Shown: one piece after another, positions 24,681-33,551 of the stretch
Layout of the letters: each line of letters opens with the position of its first letter
Numbering within the stretch: position 1 is the stretch's first letter
Source: Sneathiella sp. HT1-7
GTDB lineage: Bacteria; Pseudomonadota; Alphaproteobacteria; Sneathiellales; Sneathiellaceae
Assembly: GCF_020731145.1 (NCBI RefSeq)
Contig: NZ_JAJFZN010000003.1
Span: forward strand, 124,001-188,000
Direction of reading: 5' to 3'
Length of the DNA: 64,000 nucleotides
Translations under genes and position numbers: made by a program
Notes under the pieces: model-generated
What the model saw: only the letters and a program-made list of their open reading frames with translations
Databases searched by the model: none
What the model was told of the DNA's origin: nothing

Positions 24681-26081
24681 ATGACAGAAGAACTCGCTTT
24701 TAAATCTGCGCAAAACCTTTCGAAATCTTTTTCTACAGGTGAGCTTTCGCCTATAGATGTTGTGGAAAATCTATTCTCGCGAATTGAAAAACTGGAGCCG
24801 ATCCTCAACGCTTTTTGCGTTCTCGATCAAGAGGCCGCAATGACGGCCGCCCAGGCATCGGAGAAAAGGTGGGCAGTGGGTGAACCGTTAAGCGCTATTG
24901 ATGGAATTCCAGTCTCGGTAAAGGATATTATCCTGACAAAAGGCTGGCCAACATTGCGGGGCTCATTGACTATCGATCCTGATCAGCCTTGGGATGTCGA
25001 TGGACCGGCCGTAGCGCGGCTGCGGGAGGCCGGGGCCGTGATTTTCGGCAAGACAACAACACCGGAGTTTGCCTCAAAGCCGGTCACGAACAGTGCCTTG
25101 ACCGGCATCACCCGAAACCCGTGGAATCCTGCGCTTACGCCGGGTGGGTCGAGTGGTGGAGCCGCTGCTGCGGTGGCCTCTGGTCTGGCGCCGCTGGCGC
25201 TTGCCACGGATGCAGGCGGATCCATCAGAATTCCGGCCAGTCTCTGCGGTGTGTTCGGCCATAAACCAAGCGGTGGGCGTGTCCCGATGTTTCCACCAAC
25301 GCCTTACGCAAGTCTTGCCGGGTTTGGTCCGATTACCCGAACGGTTGGCGATGCCGCGATGATGCTGAGCGTGATTTCCCGCCCTGACCCAAGGGATTTT
25401 GGCAGCTTGCCCTATGATCCAGTGTCTTATGAAGACCTGATTGAAGAGGGTGATCTCTCAACACTTCGTATCGCCTATAGCCCTACTCTGGGGTATGCGG
25501 ATGTCGATGCGGAAGTTGAGGGCACTGTCCGTGCCGCCGTAGACAGGCTTTCGGATAGTGGCGCGCGGATAGATGTGCTGGACAAGGTGATGGACAGCCC
25601 GATTGATATGTTGGAGCGTTTGAAGCGTGGGTTCGCTGATTATGCCTTTCGGCATCTCGGGCCCGAGGGCCTTGCGAAAGTTGATCCGCAGATTGCTGCT
25701 GAAATTGAAGCCGCGCGCGGTGCGGGCCTTGCAGAACATTTTGATGCCGAGATAGAGCGTGCGGCGCTGCATCGTCACATGGCGGAGTTCCACGAAACTT
25801 ATGATATTTTGCTGTCGCCTGCGATTTCCGCTCAGGCGTTTCCTGCGGAACTTGATGCCCCGGAAGGCGGTGGTCGGTATGACTGGATACCCTTCACGTC
25901 ACCTTTCAATTTAACGCGTCAGCCAGCGGCTTCTATCCCTTGTGGTTTTTCTTCGAGCGGGATGCCAATCGGGATGCAGATCGTCGGGCCGCAGTTTGCA
26001 GATACGCGTGTCCTACAGGCGGCAAGACTGTTTGAGAAAATATTACCTTGGGATGAATTCAGGCCAGGCTATGGAATGTGA
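24681..26081 (+). CDS. Amidase (amidase signature family)
   Basis: The ATG at 24681 follows AAGG/GGA and avoids a long overlap with the permease. The 466-residue protein has the Ser-cis-Ser-Lys catalytic set: Lys near residue 81 in PVSVKDII, Ser near 157 in GGSSGGAAAA, and Ser near 181 in GGSIRIPAS. This family hydrolyses amides to carboxylic acid and ammonia. Being embedded between the permease and the ATPase of an importer implies that the imported solute, or a derivative, is an amide. GatA is an alternative by family only; no GatB or GatC is nearby, so a catabolic amidase is more likely. Confidence 0.92.
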   Translation: MTEELAFKSAQNLSKSFSTGELSPIDVVENLFSRIEKLEPILNAFCVLDQEAAMTAAQASEKRWAVGEPLSAIDGIPVSVKDIILTKGWPTLRGSLTIDPDQPWDVDGPAVARLREAGAVIFGKTTTPEFASKPVTNSALTGITRNPWNPALTPGGSSGGAAAAVASGLAPLALATDAGGSIRIPASLCGVFGHKPSGGRVPMFPPTPYASLAGFGPITRTVGDAAMMLSVISRPDPRDFGSLPYDPVSYEDLIEEGDLSTLRIAYSPTLGYADVDAEVEGTVRAAVDRLSDSGARIDVLDKVMDSPIDMLERLKRGFADYAFRHLGPEGLAKVDPQIAAEIEAARGAGLAEHFDAEIERAALHRHMAEFHETYDILLSPAISAQAFPAELDAPEGGGRYDWIPFTSPFNLTRQPAASIPCGFSSSGMPIGMQIVGPQFADTRVLQAARLFEKILPWDEFRPGYGM

Positions 26082-26116
26082 CGAATGGACCATGGTACTT
26101 ACAGATAGTCGCCCAT

Positions 26117-26953
26117 ATGAATGATCTAGAGACCTTACAGTTCGGCACCTTGACGCTCGATGACATGGCGGCTGTCCTTGCCTTATCGGAAGAGGCGGGG
26201 TGGACGCAAGTGTCCGACGATTGGGCTCTGATGATGACGACCGGGTCTTGCGTTGGATTTCGCGATAAGACGGGAGTGCCCATCGCTTCAGGCGTTGCCT
26301 TGCCTATGGATGACAAAATCGGTTGGGTTAGCATGATTTTGGTGACAAAGGATTGGCAGCGAAAAGGTTTGGCGACGAAATTAGTCGAAAACTGCTGCAA
26401 TTGGCTTGAAGAGCAAGGGATTACGCCGTTGTTGGATGCAACCCCGGATGGTCGTGCGGTATATTCAAAGATGGGGTTCTCTGATCAGCTTGGTATCACC
26501 CGGTGGCGATGCGAAGCTATAACTGCGGTCAAGGAAGAAGAGGATTGCCAGGCAAGAGCTGACGATCTGATTTGGATTTCGGATTATGATGCTGAGGTGT
26601 TTGGGGCGTGTCGACCGTCTATAGTCGGCAATTTGATGATGCGCGGGCCAGCTTTCGTCGATAAAAATCAGAATGGAATTCTGCTTGGGCGAGAAGGGCG
26701 GGGCGTGACCCAGATTGGCCCGATTTCCGCAGAAAACGGCACTATCGCGGCCAACCTTCTTGATGCGGCGTTATCTTCCCTCTCCGGCACGGTGACGATT
26801 GATGCCTTTGATGCACAGCTGGAGTTTGCAAGCCATTTGGCGGCTCGCGGCTTCAAGGCGCAGCGCGGCTTCACCCGAATGACACGCGGACCGGTCACAC
26901 CATTAGGGAAGGCGTCTCATGCCTTTGCCGCCGCGGGGCCGGAACTGGGGTGA
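26117..26953 (+). CDS. Tandem-GNAT acetyltransferase
   Basis: The protein has two acetyltransferase-like halves. The first (about residues 10-125) carries VSMILVTKDWQRKGLATKLV, where QRKGLA is the acetyl-CoA pyrophosphate loop. The second (about 150-275) resembles the GNAT-like C-terminal domain of YitH-type proteins (PF18014). The start is uncertain: a GTG at 26078 overlaps the amidase stop (GTGA), while the ATG at 26117 gives 278 residues and is listed here. The gene lies between amidase and ATPase in the NitT-type importer operon. It may acetylate a product of the amidase reaction, but this is only context. No strong ribosome site precedes either start. Confidence 0.8.
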   Translation: MNDLETLQFGTLTLDDMAAVLALSEEAGWTQVSDDWALMMTTGSCVGFRDKTGVPIASGVALPMDDKIGWVSMILVTKDWQRKGLATKLVENCCNWLEEQGITPLLDATPDGRAVYSKMGFSDQLGITRWRCEAITAVKEEEDCQARADDLIWISDYDAEVFGACRPSIVGNLMMRGPAFVDKNQNGILLGREGRGVTQIGPISAENGTIAANLLDAALSSLSGTVTIDAFDAQLEFASHLAARGFKAQRGFTRMTRGPVTPLGKASHAFAAAGPELG

Positions 26954-27064
26954 CTGGTGGGTTTTTGGTGGAAAATGCGAAACAGTTGGAAGATTACCCG
27001 TGGTTTTTAGGACGGGAAATTTTTCGCTCAGATTTTATATGATCTTGAATTGAAAGCAGAAAGC

Positions 27065-27832
27065 ATGACTACGGATACGATAATTAGCCTTTCCGGTATC
27101 AAGAAAATATACCGCACCAAGGAAAAGGAAACGATTGCCGTCTCCGATGTCAGTATGAAGATCAATACGGGTGACTTTATCTCTTTGGTGGGGCCGTCCG
27201 GCTGCGGTAAATCTACAATCCTGAAAATTATTGCCGACCTTATTCCGGTCGAGGGCGGATCAATCGAGATTGGCAATGCAACGCGCCCGATAGATCGAAG
27301 CCGGGATATTGGCATGGTGTTTCAGCAGGCATTGCTGCTGAAATGGCGGAAGATTATCGATAATGTTCTCTTGCCCGCTGAAATCCTTGGGCTACCAATG
27401 AAAGAGGCGCGAGGGAGGGCGAAAGACCTGCTCGAAATGGTGGGTCTGCGAGGGTTTGAGGATGTGTATCCCTATGAACTTTCGGGTGGCATGCAACAAA
27501 GAGCGGCAATTGCCCGATCCTTAGTGCATGATCCGGAAATTGTCCTGATGGATGAACCGTTTGGCGCACTTGATGCGTTGACGCGCGAAAAAATGAATAC
27601 GGAGCTGCATCAGATCTGGCGAAAATCAGGAAAGACCGTTTTGTTCGTCACCCATAGCATCCAGGAAGCTGTTTTTCTTGGCACTCATTGCGCGGTTCTA
27701 ACGGCGGGACCGGCGCGGATGGCCTCCTATTTTCCAATTGAACTCGATGTGCCGCGACATTTGGCGATCAAGACGGAACCGCAATTCGGCACCTATACCC
27801 GGAAAATTTACGATCTGCTTGGTGTTGAATAG
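27065..27832 (+). CDS. ABC transporter ATP-binding protein, NitT/TauT type
   Basis: The 255-residue ATPase has Walker A GPSGCGKST (near residue 46), signature LSGGMQQRAAIAR (near residue 140) and Walker B IVLMDEPFGALD, all in the SsuB/TauB-like form. The ATG at 27065 is preferred over a TTG at 27050. It completes the importer of which the permease is at 23795 and the binding protein at 21823. A gap of 111 bases separates it from the acetyltransferase gene. Confidence 0.93.
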   Translation: MTTDTIISLSGIKKIYRTKEKETIAVSDVSMKINTGDFISLVGPSGCGKSTILKIIADLIPVEGGSIEIGNATRPIDRSRDIGMVFQQALLLKWRKIIDNVLLPAEILGLPMKEARGRAKDLLEMVGLRGFEDVYPYELSGGMQQRAAIARSLVHDPEIVLMDEPFGALDALTREKMNTELHQIWRKSGKTVLFVTHSIQEAVFLGTHCAVLTAGPARMASYFPIELDVPRHLAIKTEPQFGTYTRKIYDLLGVE

Positions 27833-28121
27833 TGCAATTTATTCCTCTCCTTTCAGAGGTGCATTAGACTTTTGTATATGACTTCCTCGAAAGTGCTGTT
27901 CACGCCGCTTCAGCCCTTGCGGTAAAATCAGTTTCGATTCGTATCAAAGTGCTGATTATATAGAAACTCTTCTCCTCGATGATCGGTATCAATCGGCACT
28001 GAATCCTTTTAAATCAGAGCGATATTCCCCGTGAAAAAGGATTCTTGACAAGCGCGATGTATTATCAATATCTTTTCTTAAGTATCCAGCAGGTTACTTA
28101 TTCCTACAGGGAGATAATAAA
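27833..28121. other. Intergenic region: weak hairpin, promoter and operator-like site before tctC
   Basis: The gap of 289 bases holds a short stem CCTCT/AGAGG (27844-27859) that may end the upstream operon. A TTGACA hexamer (28045-28050) pairs with TATCTT (28069-28074, 18-base spacing), and an operator-like site lies at 28083-28100. CAGGGAGA (28107-28114) is the ribosome site for the ATG at 28122. No coding signal is seen in the first 200 bases. Confidence 0.45.
28083..28100. promoter_or_regulatory. Operator-like site similar to that at 22964
   Basis: TATCCAGCAGGTTACTTA matches TATCCAACTGGTTGGTTG (22964) at 13 of 18 positions. It lies between the putative -10 and the tctC start. The operon downstream encodes a TetR (34580) paralogous to the one at 22994, so related operators are expected. 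Weak on its own. Confidence 0.35.
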
Positions 28122-29123
28122 ATGAAATTCATCATATCGATGCTTGCTGCTGTGGCCTTGTTTGCTGCGCCAGCAACAGCAGAAGAGTATTCTTGGAAAC
28201 CGGACAAACCGGTAACAATCATCGTGCCATGGTCTGCGGGTGGTTCAACCGATAGCGTTACACGCGTTCTTGCGGGCGAACTTGAAGATGCGCTGGGCCA
28301 GACTGTTGTTATTGTCAATCAGCCTGGCGCCGCGGGTTCCGTTGGGACGACAAACGCATGGCAGGCAGATCATGATGGCCTGACTTGGGCCGCAGGGGCC
28401 GCCATTGACCTTGGTGCCTATCAGGTTCTTGGCATGCTCGACGTTCCGGTAACCGATTGGAAACTTTATCTGCATATCGCCAATGTTGCTGTCGTCGGCG
28501 CAAACCCCGATTCAGGATATAAAGACTTTGGTGACGTGCTCGCTGCAATGAAATCCGATCCGGATAGCGTTTCAGTCGCAACAGCCGGTGTAACTTCCGG
28601 TGGTCATAACGCCATGGAATCAATTGCCCAAACGGCTGGCGGTAAGTACAAGCATGTGAGCTATGACGGTGGTAAACCGGCAGTACTGGCGGCAGTTTCT
28701 GGTGAAACCAAGCTGACGACGCAGCTCGCATCCGAGCAGGCGGAAATGATCCGTGCTGGCCGTATTGTCCCGCTTGCAGTGCTCGCCGACAAACCACTTG
28801 TCATTGAAGGATATGGTGAAATTCCGTCCATCAAGCAGTGGGTGCCGGACATCAAGACGGCTAACAACTACTTTGGTATCTGGACGCCTGCTGACGTTCC
28901 GGCCAACGTTCTTGAAACCATGGACAAGGTATGGGCGAACGCCATCGCCAAGTCCGATGCAATGGCGGAATATGCTGCAAACCGGGGCGCGATACTTGAT
29001 CCGTCTTCAGGTGATGCGGCTCTTGAGGCTGTTAGTCCGGCCCTGACGCAGAATGTCTTCCTGCTGTTCGATGGCGGTAAGACAAAGAATGATCCAACTA
29101 AATACGGTTTTAAACGCCCATAG
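28122..29123 (+). CDS. Tripartite tricarboxylate transporter substrate-binding protein (TctC family)
   Basis: The 333-residue protein has a signal peptide (MKFIISMLAAVALFAAPATA-EE) and the TctC/Bug fold. KPVTIIVPWSAGGSTDSVTR (near residue 28) is the ligand-binding beta-hairpin region, and QTVVIVNQPGAAGSVGT follows. The periplasmic protein captures carboxylates or related solutes for the TctAB channel encoded next. Two hairpins between it and tctA suggest higher expression of this gene than of the channel. The following sugar-acid-type enzymes hint at an aldonate- or sugar-derived ligand. Confidence 0.92.
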   Translation: MKFIISMLAAVALFAAPATAEEYSWKPDKPVTIIVPWSAGGSTDSVTRVLAGELEDALGQTVVIVNQPGAAGSVGTTNAWQADHDGLTWAAGAAIDLGAYQVLGMLDVPVTDWKLYLHIANVAVVGANPDSGYKDFGDVLAAMKSDPDSVSVATAGVTSGGHNAMESIAQTAGGKYKHVSYDGGKPAVLAAVSGETKLTTQLASEQAEMIRAGRIVPLAVLADKPLVIEGYGEIPSIKQWVPDIKTANNYFGIWTPADVPANVLETMDKVWANAIAKSDAMAEYAANRGAILDPSSGDAALEAVSPALTQNVFLLFDGGKTKNDPTKYGFKRP

Positions 29124-29137
29124 CGTTTGATCCTTTG

Positions 29138-29173
29138 GCATCCCCCTTGGCGCTGAGTGCGTCAAGGGAATGC
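29138..29173 (+). terminator. Stem-loop 1 between tctC and tctA (attenuator or mRNA stabiliser)
   Basis: The arms 29138-29153 and 29159-29173 (GCAT...GGCGC against GCGTC...ATGC) pair over about 14 positions with one mismatch and one bulge around the loop TGAGT. No T run follows, so it is more likely a 3' stabilising or partial-termination element than a full terminator. A second hairpin follows within 20 bases. Confidence 0.6.
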
Positions 29174-29190
29174 TTGGGCTTGCCTTTTGA

Positions 29191-29207
29191 CCCTGCCGGG
29201 AGCAGGG
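29191..29207 (+). terminator. Stem-loop 2 between tctC and tctA
   Basis: CCCTGC (29191-29196) pairs exactly with GCAGGG (29202-29207) around CGGGA. It lies 24 bases before the tctA start. Together with the larger hairpin upstream it separates the binding-protein message from the channel genes. Confidence 0.5.
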
Positions 29208-29230
29208 CATTGGATCAGGAAAGTTAATTT

Positions 29231-30748
29231 ATGGACGGCCTCATATCCTTTGCAAACTCCGTTGCTTCCATCCTGACGAGCTGGTCAGCCGTCGATGTTG
29301 TATGGGCGACGCTGCTCGGCATTATCGTCGGCATGTTGCCGGGTTTAACTGCCACCCTCGGTGTTGCGTTGCTGACGACATTGACGTTCAAAATGGAAGC
29401 GGATCAGGCAATCCTTATTCTAGTTTGCATGTATGTTGGCGCGATTTATGGCGGGAGCCGGAGCGCCATTTTGCTGAATATCCCTGGTACGCCCGCGAAT
29501 GCGGCGACCGCGCTTGACGGATTTCCACTGGCTCGATCGGGCAAGGCGGGGTCGGCGATGGCCATTGCAACAACCGGGTCAGTCTTTGGCGGTTTGATCG
29601 GCATGATGGCTCTGGCAGTTATTGCGCCAGTCCTTGCAGAATTTGCGTTGTCTTTCGGGGCGTTTGAATTTTTCTGGCTAGCGGTATTTGGCGTTCTTAT
29701 ATCCGGCCAGCTTACTTCGCTTGATGATCCGATTAAGGGTTGGATTGCGGGTTTCCTTGGACTCTTCATCGCAACAATTGGGCAGGAAGGCATATATGCC
29801 GTCCCGCGCTTCTCTTATGGCTCGACGGATCTCTCCGGGGGGATTGGATTGCTTCCCGCTATGGTGGGGGCGTTCGGCCTTGCGGAGATTTTGACGGTTA
29901 TGCGCCACGAAGCCTATGAAGCTGTCCGGGCAAAATCGGACAGTGTCTGGTCCGGTATCCGCGACGCTTACAAATATAAATTTACCGCCATTCGCTCAGG
30001 CCTAATCGGGACTCTTATGGGTTTGATTCCCGGTGTTGGTGAAGATATGGGATCCTGGGCGTCCTACGCGGCGGCCCGGCAATCATCCAAAAACAAAGAA
30101 GAGTTTGGTAAAGGCTCGGTTGAAGGGTTGCTTGCAGCTGAGTCCGGGAATAACGCCGCAGTTCCGGGCGCACTCATTCCGGTTTTGACATTGGCTGTAC
30201 CTGGCTCTGCACCGGCCGCTGTTTTGCTGGCGGCGATGATTATTCATGGCATTCGCCCCGGACCACTGATCATGATCGAATCTCCGGGCTTTGTTTATTC
30301 CGTTGTGGCCATGGTGTTTTTGGCGACGATTGCGATGGGTGTTCTCGGGCTGCTGCTGACCCGGCCACTTGTGATGGTCCTCAAAGTGACGCGAGAGCGC
30401 CTGATGCCGATCATCTTTGTCCTCTGTACCGTTGGTGCTTTTGCTATAGCCAGTCGGACGTTCGATGTTTGGGTGATGCTGTTCTTCGGTGTCTTCGGCT
30501 TTATCCTTCGGGAACTGAAATATCCGATGGCGCCGCTTATTCTCGGGATTGTTCTCGGCGATATTCTGGACAAGAGTCTGCGGCGCGGTCTTGTATTGTC
30601 TGATGGCGAACTTATTCAGTTCTTTAATCGGCCGATCAGTATGGTGCTTTGGATATCTGCGCTTCTCTTTATCTTGCTGACGATGCCCTCAATCCGAAAT
30701 CTGCTAGGCCGTCTTTTCAAACAGAAAACTGAGGGAGGGATCCAATGA
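29231..30748 (+). CDS. Tripartite tricarboxylate transporter large membrane subunit (TctA family)
   Basis: The 505-residue protein has about twelve membrane segments and the TctA signature regions: GMLPGLTATLGVALL (near residue 36), YGGSRSAILLNIPGTPANAA (near residue 74), and GLIPGVGEDMGSWASYAAAR in the second half. It forms the ion-coupled channel in the inner membrane. It overlaps tctB as ATGA. The order C-A-B is one of the common arrangements. Confidence 0.95.
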   Translation: MDGLISFANSVASILTSWSAVDVVWATLLGIIVGMLPGLTATLGVALLTTLTFKMEADQAILILVCMYVGAIYGGSRSAILLNIPGTPANAATALDGFPLARSGKAGSAMAIATTGSVFGGLIGMMALAVIAPVLAEFALSFGAFEFFWLAVFGVLISGQLTSLDDPIKGWIAGFLGLFIATIGQEGIYAVPRFSYGSTDLSGGIGLLPAMVGAFGLAEILTVMRHEAYEAVRAKSDSVWSGIRDAYKYKFTAIRSGLIGTLMGLIPGVGEDMGSWASYAAARQSSKNKEEFGKGSVEGLLAAESGNNAAVPGALIPVLTLAVPGSAPAAVLLAAMIIHGIRPGPLIMIESPGFVYSVVAMVFLATIAMGVLGLLLTRPLVMVLKVTRERLMPIIFVLCTVGAFAIASRTFDVWVMLFFGVFGFILRELKYPMAPLILGIVLGDILDKSLRRGLVLSDGELIQFFNRPISMVLWISALLFILLTMPSIRNLLGRLFKQKTEGGIQ

Positions 30749-31263
30749 GCCAGCCAGCCATGAACAAGGCGGATTTTATCTCCTCAATCGTTCTGACGTT
30801 ATTCGGTATCGGGATTGTTGTGGAAAGCTTGCGCCTTCCAAGGCTCGAAAATCTCAATGTCAACTCCTACACGGTACCGGGAATTGTACCGGGATTTCTG
30901 GGGCTGTTCCTGACTATTGCGGGCCTCGCTATTCTTGTGCGGTCCATACGGCGTGGGGGGTGGAAGCTCAGCCTGAACAAAGATGGAGTGCGCCGCTGGC
31001 TTGGTTCCGCCATGGTCATGCGAACCGCCGTAACCGTAGTTATAACAATGGGCTATGCGATCTTGTTATTTCCGAATGTGCCATTCTGGATTGCGACGCC
31101 GATTTTCATATTCGTATTTGTCGTCGCAACGGAAGCGATGAAATATGGCGGCCTGCCGAGCCGTATGAAACTGCTAACCGCGCTTGTCCTTGCCATCATT
31201 GCCGGTCTCGTCATCAATTATGTATTTCAGGACTTGTTTTTTGTCCGACTGCCGGGAGGCTGA
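30745..31263 (+). CDS. Tripartite tricarboxylate transporter small membrane subunit (TctB family)
   Basis: The 172-residue protein has four hydrophobic segments and the TctB pattern: ADFISSIVLTLFGIGIVVES at the start, then VPGIVPGFLGLFLTIAGLAI. It partners the TctA-like channel. The start overlaps the tctA stop (ATGA). As usual for this subunit, conservation is low and identity rests on size, topology and position. Confidence 0.88.
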   Translation: MSQPAMNKADFISSIVLTLFGIGIVVESLRLPRLENLNVNSYTVPGIVPGFLGLFLTIAGLAILVRSIRRGGWKLSLNKDGVRRWLGSAMVMRTAVTVVITMGYAILLFPNVPFWIATPIFIFVFVVATEAMKYGGLPSRMKLLTALVLAIIAGLVINYVFQDLFFVRLPGG

Positions 31264-31269
31264 ATCTTT

Positions 31270-32100
31270 ATGCTACTAAGTCTATGTAATGAAGTGCTGC
31301 GCGATTATCCTTTTCCGGATCAATGCCGCATCGCGGCCTCCTTGGGGTATAAGGGGCTGGAAGTGGCGCCCTTTACACTGGGCGATGATCCGATGGCACT
31401 GACGGAGGCGACGGCGGAAGAATGCCGTCGGATTGCCGAAGACTATGGCTTGGAGATCACCGGGCTTCACTGGCTTCTGGTTGCACCTCCCGGACTTTCG
31501 ATCACGACAGATGACATGGCTGTCCGGGGCAAAACCCTGTCCTTGATGGAACATCTGATTACGTTATGTGCGAGCATGAACGGTTCTGTCCTCGTGCATG
31601 GCTCACCGGCGCAGAGATTGCTGTCTCAAGCGGCAACACCTGAGGCCGCGCGTGAAAATGCCATGGACTGCTTCGCGAGAGTTGCAAGCTGGGCGCAGGC
31701 GGCAGGGGTTACATATTGCATTGAACCGCTTAGCCGAAATCAGACCGACTATATCAATACTGTTGAAGAGGGGGCGGAGATTGTCGCGGCAATCGACTCT
31801 CCGGCGTTTAAAACCATGATCGATACGGCCTCTGCTGGTCTTGCAGAGGAAGAGGCGGTTGATGCACTCATCCGAAAATGGTGGCCGACTGGACATATTG
31901 GTCATATTCAGGTCAATGATACCAATCAGCGTGCACCGGGGCAGGGCGAGAATAAATTCACGCCAATTTTTCAGGCGTTGAAGGATGTCGGCCATGACGG
32001 GGTTGTTGCGGTGGAGCCTTTTGTCTATGAACCCGATGGGCCAAACACTGCCGCAGTGGCAGCGGGCTATATTCGCGGAGTAATGGAGAATTTAGTATGA
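31270..32100 (+). CDS. Sugar phosphate isomerase/epimerase (AP-endonuclease-2-fold TIM barrel)
   Basis: The 276-residue protein starts LLSLCNEVLRDYPFPDQCRI and has the xylose-isomerase-like TIM-barrel pattern: YKGLEVAPF, EITGLHWLL, YCIEPLSRNQTDYINT (metal-ligand Glu), MIDTASAGLAEEEA and HIQVNDTNQRAPGQGE, HVGVVAVEPF-type ending. Such enzymes isomerise keto and aldo sugars or sugar acids with a divalent metal. It follows tctB by 6 bases and overlaps the enolase-superfamily gene by 4 bases. A second isomerase of this fold closes the operon at 38687. The substrate is unknown. Confidence 0.88.
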   Translation: MLLSLCNEVLRDYPFPDQCRIAASLGYKGLEVAPFTLGDDPMALTEATAEECRRIAEDYGLEITGLHWLLVAPPGLSITTDDMAVRGKTLSLMEHLITLCASMNGSVLVHGSPAQRLLSQAATPEAARENAMDCFARVASWAQAAGVTYCIEPLSRNQTDYINTVEEGAEIVAAIDSPAFKTMIDTASAGLAEEEAVDALIRKWWPTGHIGHIQVNDTNQRAPGQGENKFTPIFQALKDVGHDGVVAVEPFVYEPDGPNTAAVAAGYIRGVMENLV

Positions 32101-33551
32101 GCAATCCAAAATTCCGCATTGTGGATAGCCGTGTTGTTGTGCGCAACGCCTTCACCCGACTGCCGTTTCGATTTGGGGTGGTCACTATGGAAGCTGCGCC
32201 GGTCGGTATTCTGCAGGTCGAGGTGGAGTTTGAAAACGGCGCGCGCGCCATTGGCGTTGCGAGTGATTTTCTGGCATATAAATGGTTCGATAAATCACCG
32301 GAAAAAACACCTGCCGATAATGTTGCGGACTTGCTTCAGGCACTTCGCGATGCCCGCAACGTTTATTCCGGGGCAGGATTTGGAACGCCCTACGGATTGT
32401 GGTTCTCGACCCGTGAAGAGATTGAGGCAAAATCACTCGCCTGCGGGTTCAATCGCCTTGGGGCGTCCTTCGCAAGCTCAATGATGGAGCGGGCCGTTAT
32501 TGACGCTATGGGCCGTCATAGTGGACAAACATTCGATCAGATGGTCCGAAGCAATAGCCTGTCGATTGACCCGGCGGCGTTGCTGAAAGAGGTTAGCTAT
32601 GACGATATACTCGGAGTTCTCCCCGCGCGTCCGCTTGAGGAAGTCGCGCTTCGTCACACGGTTGGATTGGTTGATCCTATTTCTGCGGCGGATAAAGAAG
32701 TCGACGCACCAAAGGACGGGTTCCCGGTCACGCTGGAAGAATATCTCACTGTCGACAAACTTCGTTACCTGAAAGTCAAGGTAGGGGGGCAGATCGAGGA
32801 AGATATAGATCGATTGTCCCAAATCGCAGAGGTGGTTAAGGCGGCTGATCAGCCGATCCAGATGACCTTTGATGGTAATGAGCAATATAAGAACCTTGAA
32901 GATTTTGTCGCGCTTGTAGAACGGATCAAATCAACATCGGCGCTTGATGCTCTTTGGAAATCTGTCCTGTTCATCGAACAGCCGCTGCACCGGGATGTTG
33001 CCATGGCTGCGCCGCTACCGTCAGACGCGGTTGCTGCAATCGGCAAGCCGCTATTGATTGATGAGGCGGATGGCTGGGCGGAGGCCTTCTATGATGCGAT
33101 TGAGCTTGGATATGAAGGGGTCAGTCACAAGAACTGCAAGGGTGTCTATCGATCCTTAATTAACACCGGCCTCGCGGCAGTTCGCAACCGATCCAATAGT
33201 GATAAACATTATTTCCTCTCTGCTGAGGACCTGACCAATCTTGCTGTTGTGCCGTTGCAGGCTGATCTTGCCGTCATCGCCACACTTGGTATTCCGCATG
33301 TAGAGCGAAACGGGCATCATTACTTCTGCGGTCTTGATCATTTGCCGGAAGCTGAATGGACGTCCGCCTTAGAACATCACGCTGGGCTTTATGAACGGCA
33401 TGGTAATTCAGGGGCGCTCTGTATCGACAACGGCATGTTGGATTTACGCTCGCTACAGGTGCCTGGGCTAGGCGTTACCGATCGGCCAAATCTGAATAAT
33501 GGCGTACCGGAAGAAGACTGGAAATTTGAGATGTTGGAGAATAAGCCATGA
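32097..33551 (+). CDS. Enolase-superfamily (mandelate racemase-like) dehydratase
   Basis: The 484-residue protein has enolase-superfamily features: catalytic lysine region LKVKVGG (near residue 226), metal ligand Asp in MTFDGNEQY (near 259), Glu in FIEQPL (near 294) and acidic pair in LLIDEADG (near 322). The family abstracts a proton alpha to a carboxylate; many members dehydrate sugar acids. It is longer than typical (about 380-400) because of an extended N-terminal half (to residue 190) and a C-terminal tail of some 60 residues. It sits among sugar-acid-type enzymes and overlaps its neighbours by 4 bases on both sides. An unusual subgroup seems likely. Confidence 0.85.
   Translation: MSNPKFRIVDSRVVVRNAFTRLPFRFGVVTMEAAPVGILQVEVEFENGARAIGVASDFLAYKWFDKSPEKTPADNVADLLQALRDARNVYSGAGFGTPYGLWFSTREEIEAKSLACGFNRLGASFASSMMERAVIDAMGRHSGQTFDQMVRSNSLSIDPAALLKEVSYDDILGVLPARPLEEVALRHTVGLVDPISAADKEVDAPKDGFPVTLEEYLTVDKLRYLKVKVGGQIEEDIDRLSQIAEVVKAADQPIQMTFDGNEQYKNLEDFVALVERIKSTSALDALWKSVLFIEQPLHRDVAMAAPLPSDAVAAIGKPLLIDEADGWAEAFYDAIELGYEGVSHKNCKGVYRSLINTGLAAVRNRSNSDKHYFLSAEDLTNLAVVPLQADLAVIATLGIPHVERNGHHYFCGLDHLPEAEWTSALEHHAGLYERHGNSGALCIDNGMLDLRSLQVPGLGVTDRPNLNNGVPEEDWKFEMLENKP

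Noticed and set aside
24681-26081. GatA subunit of the tRNA amidotransferase
   Set aside because: No gatB or gatC lies nearby and the gene is embedded in a transport operon, so a catabolic amidase is more likely.
27844-27859. Strong intrinsic terminator after the NitT ATPase
   Set aside because: The stem is only five pairs and the following T run is weak, so I list it only as part of the intergenic description.
28045-28100. CRISPR-like or other repeat array
   Set aside because: Only a single promoter/operator-like segment is present; no regularly spaced repeats occur here or elsewhere in the window.
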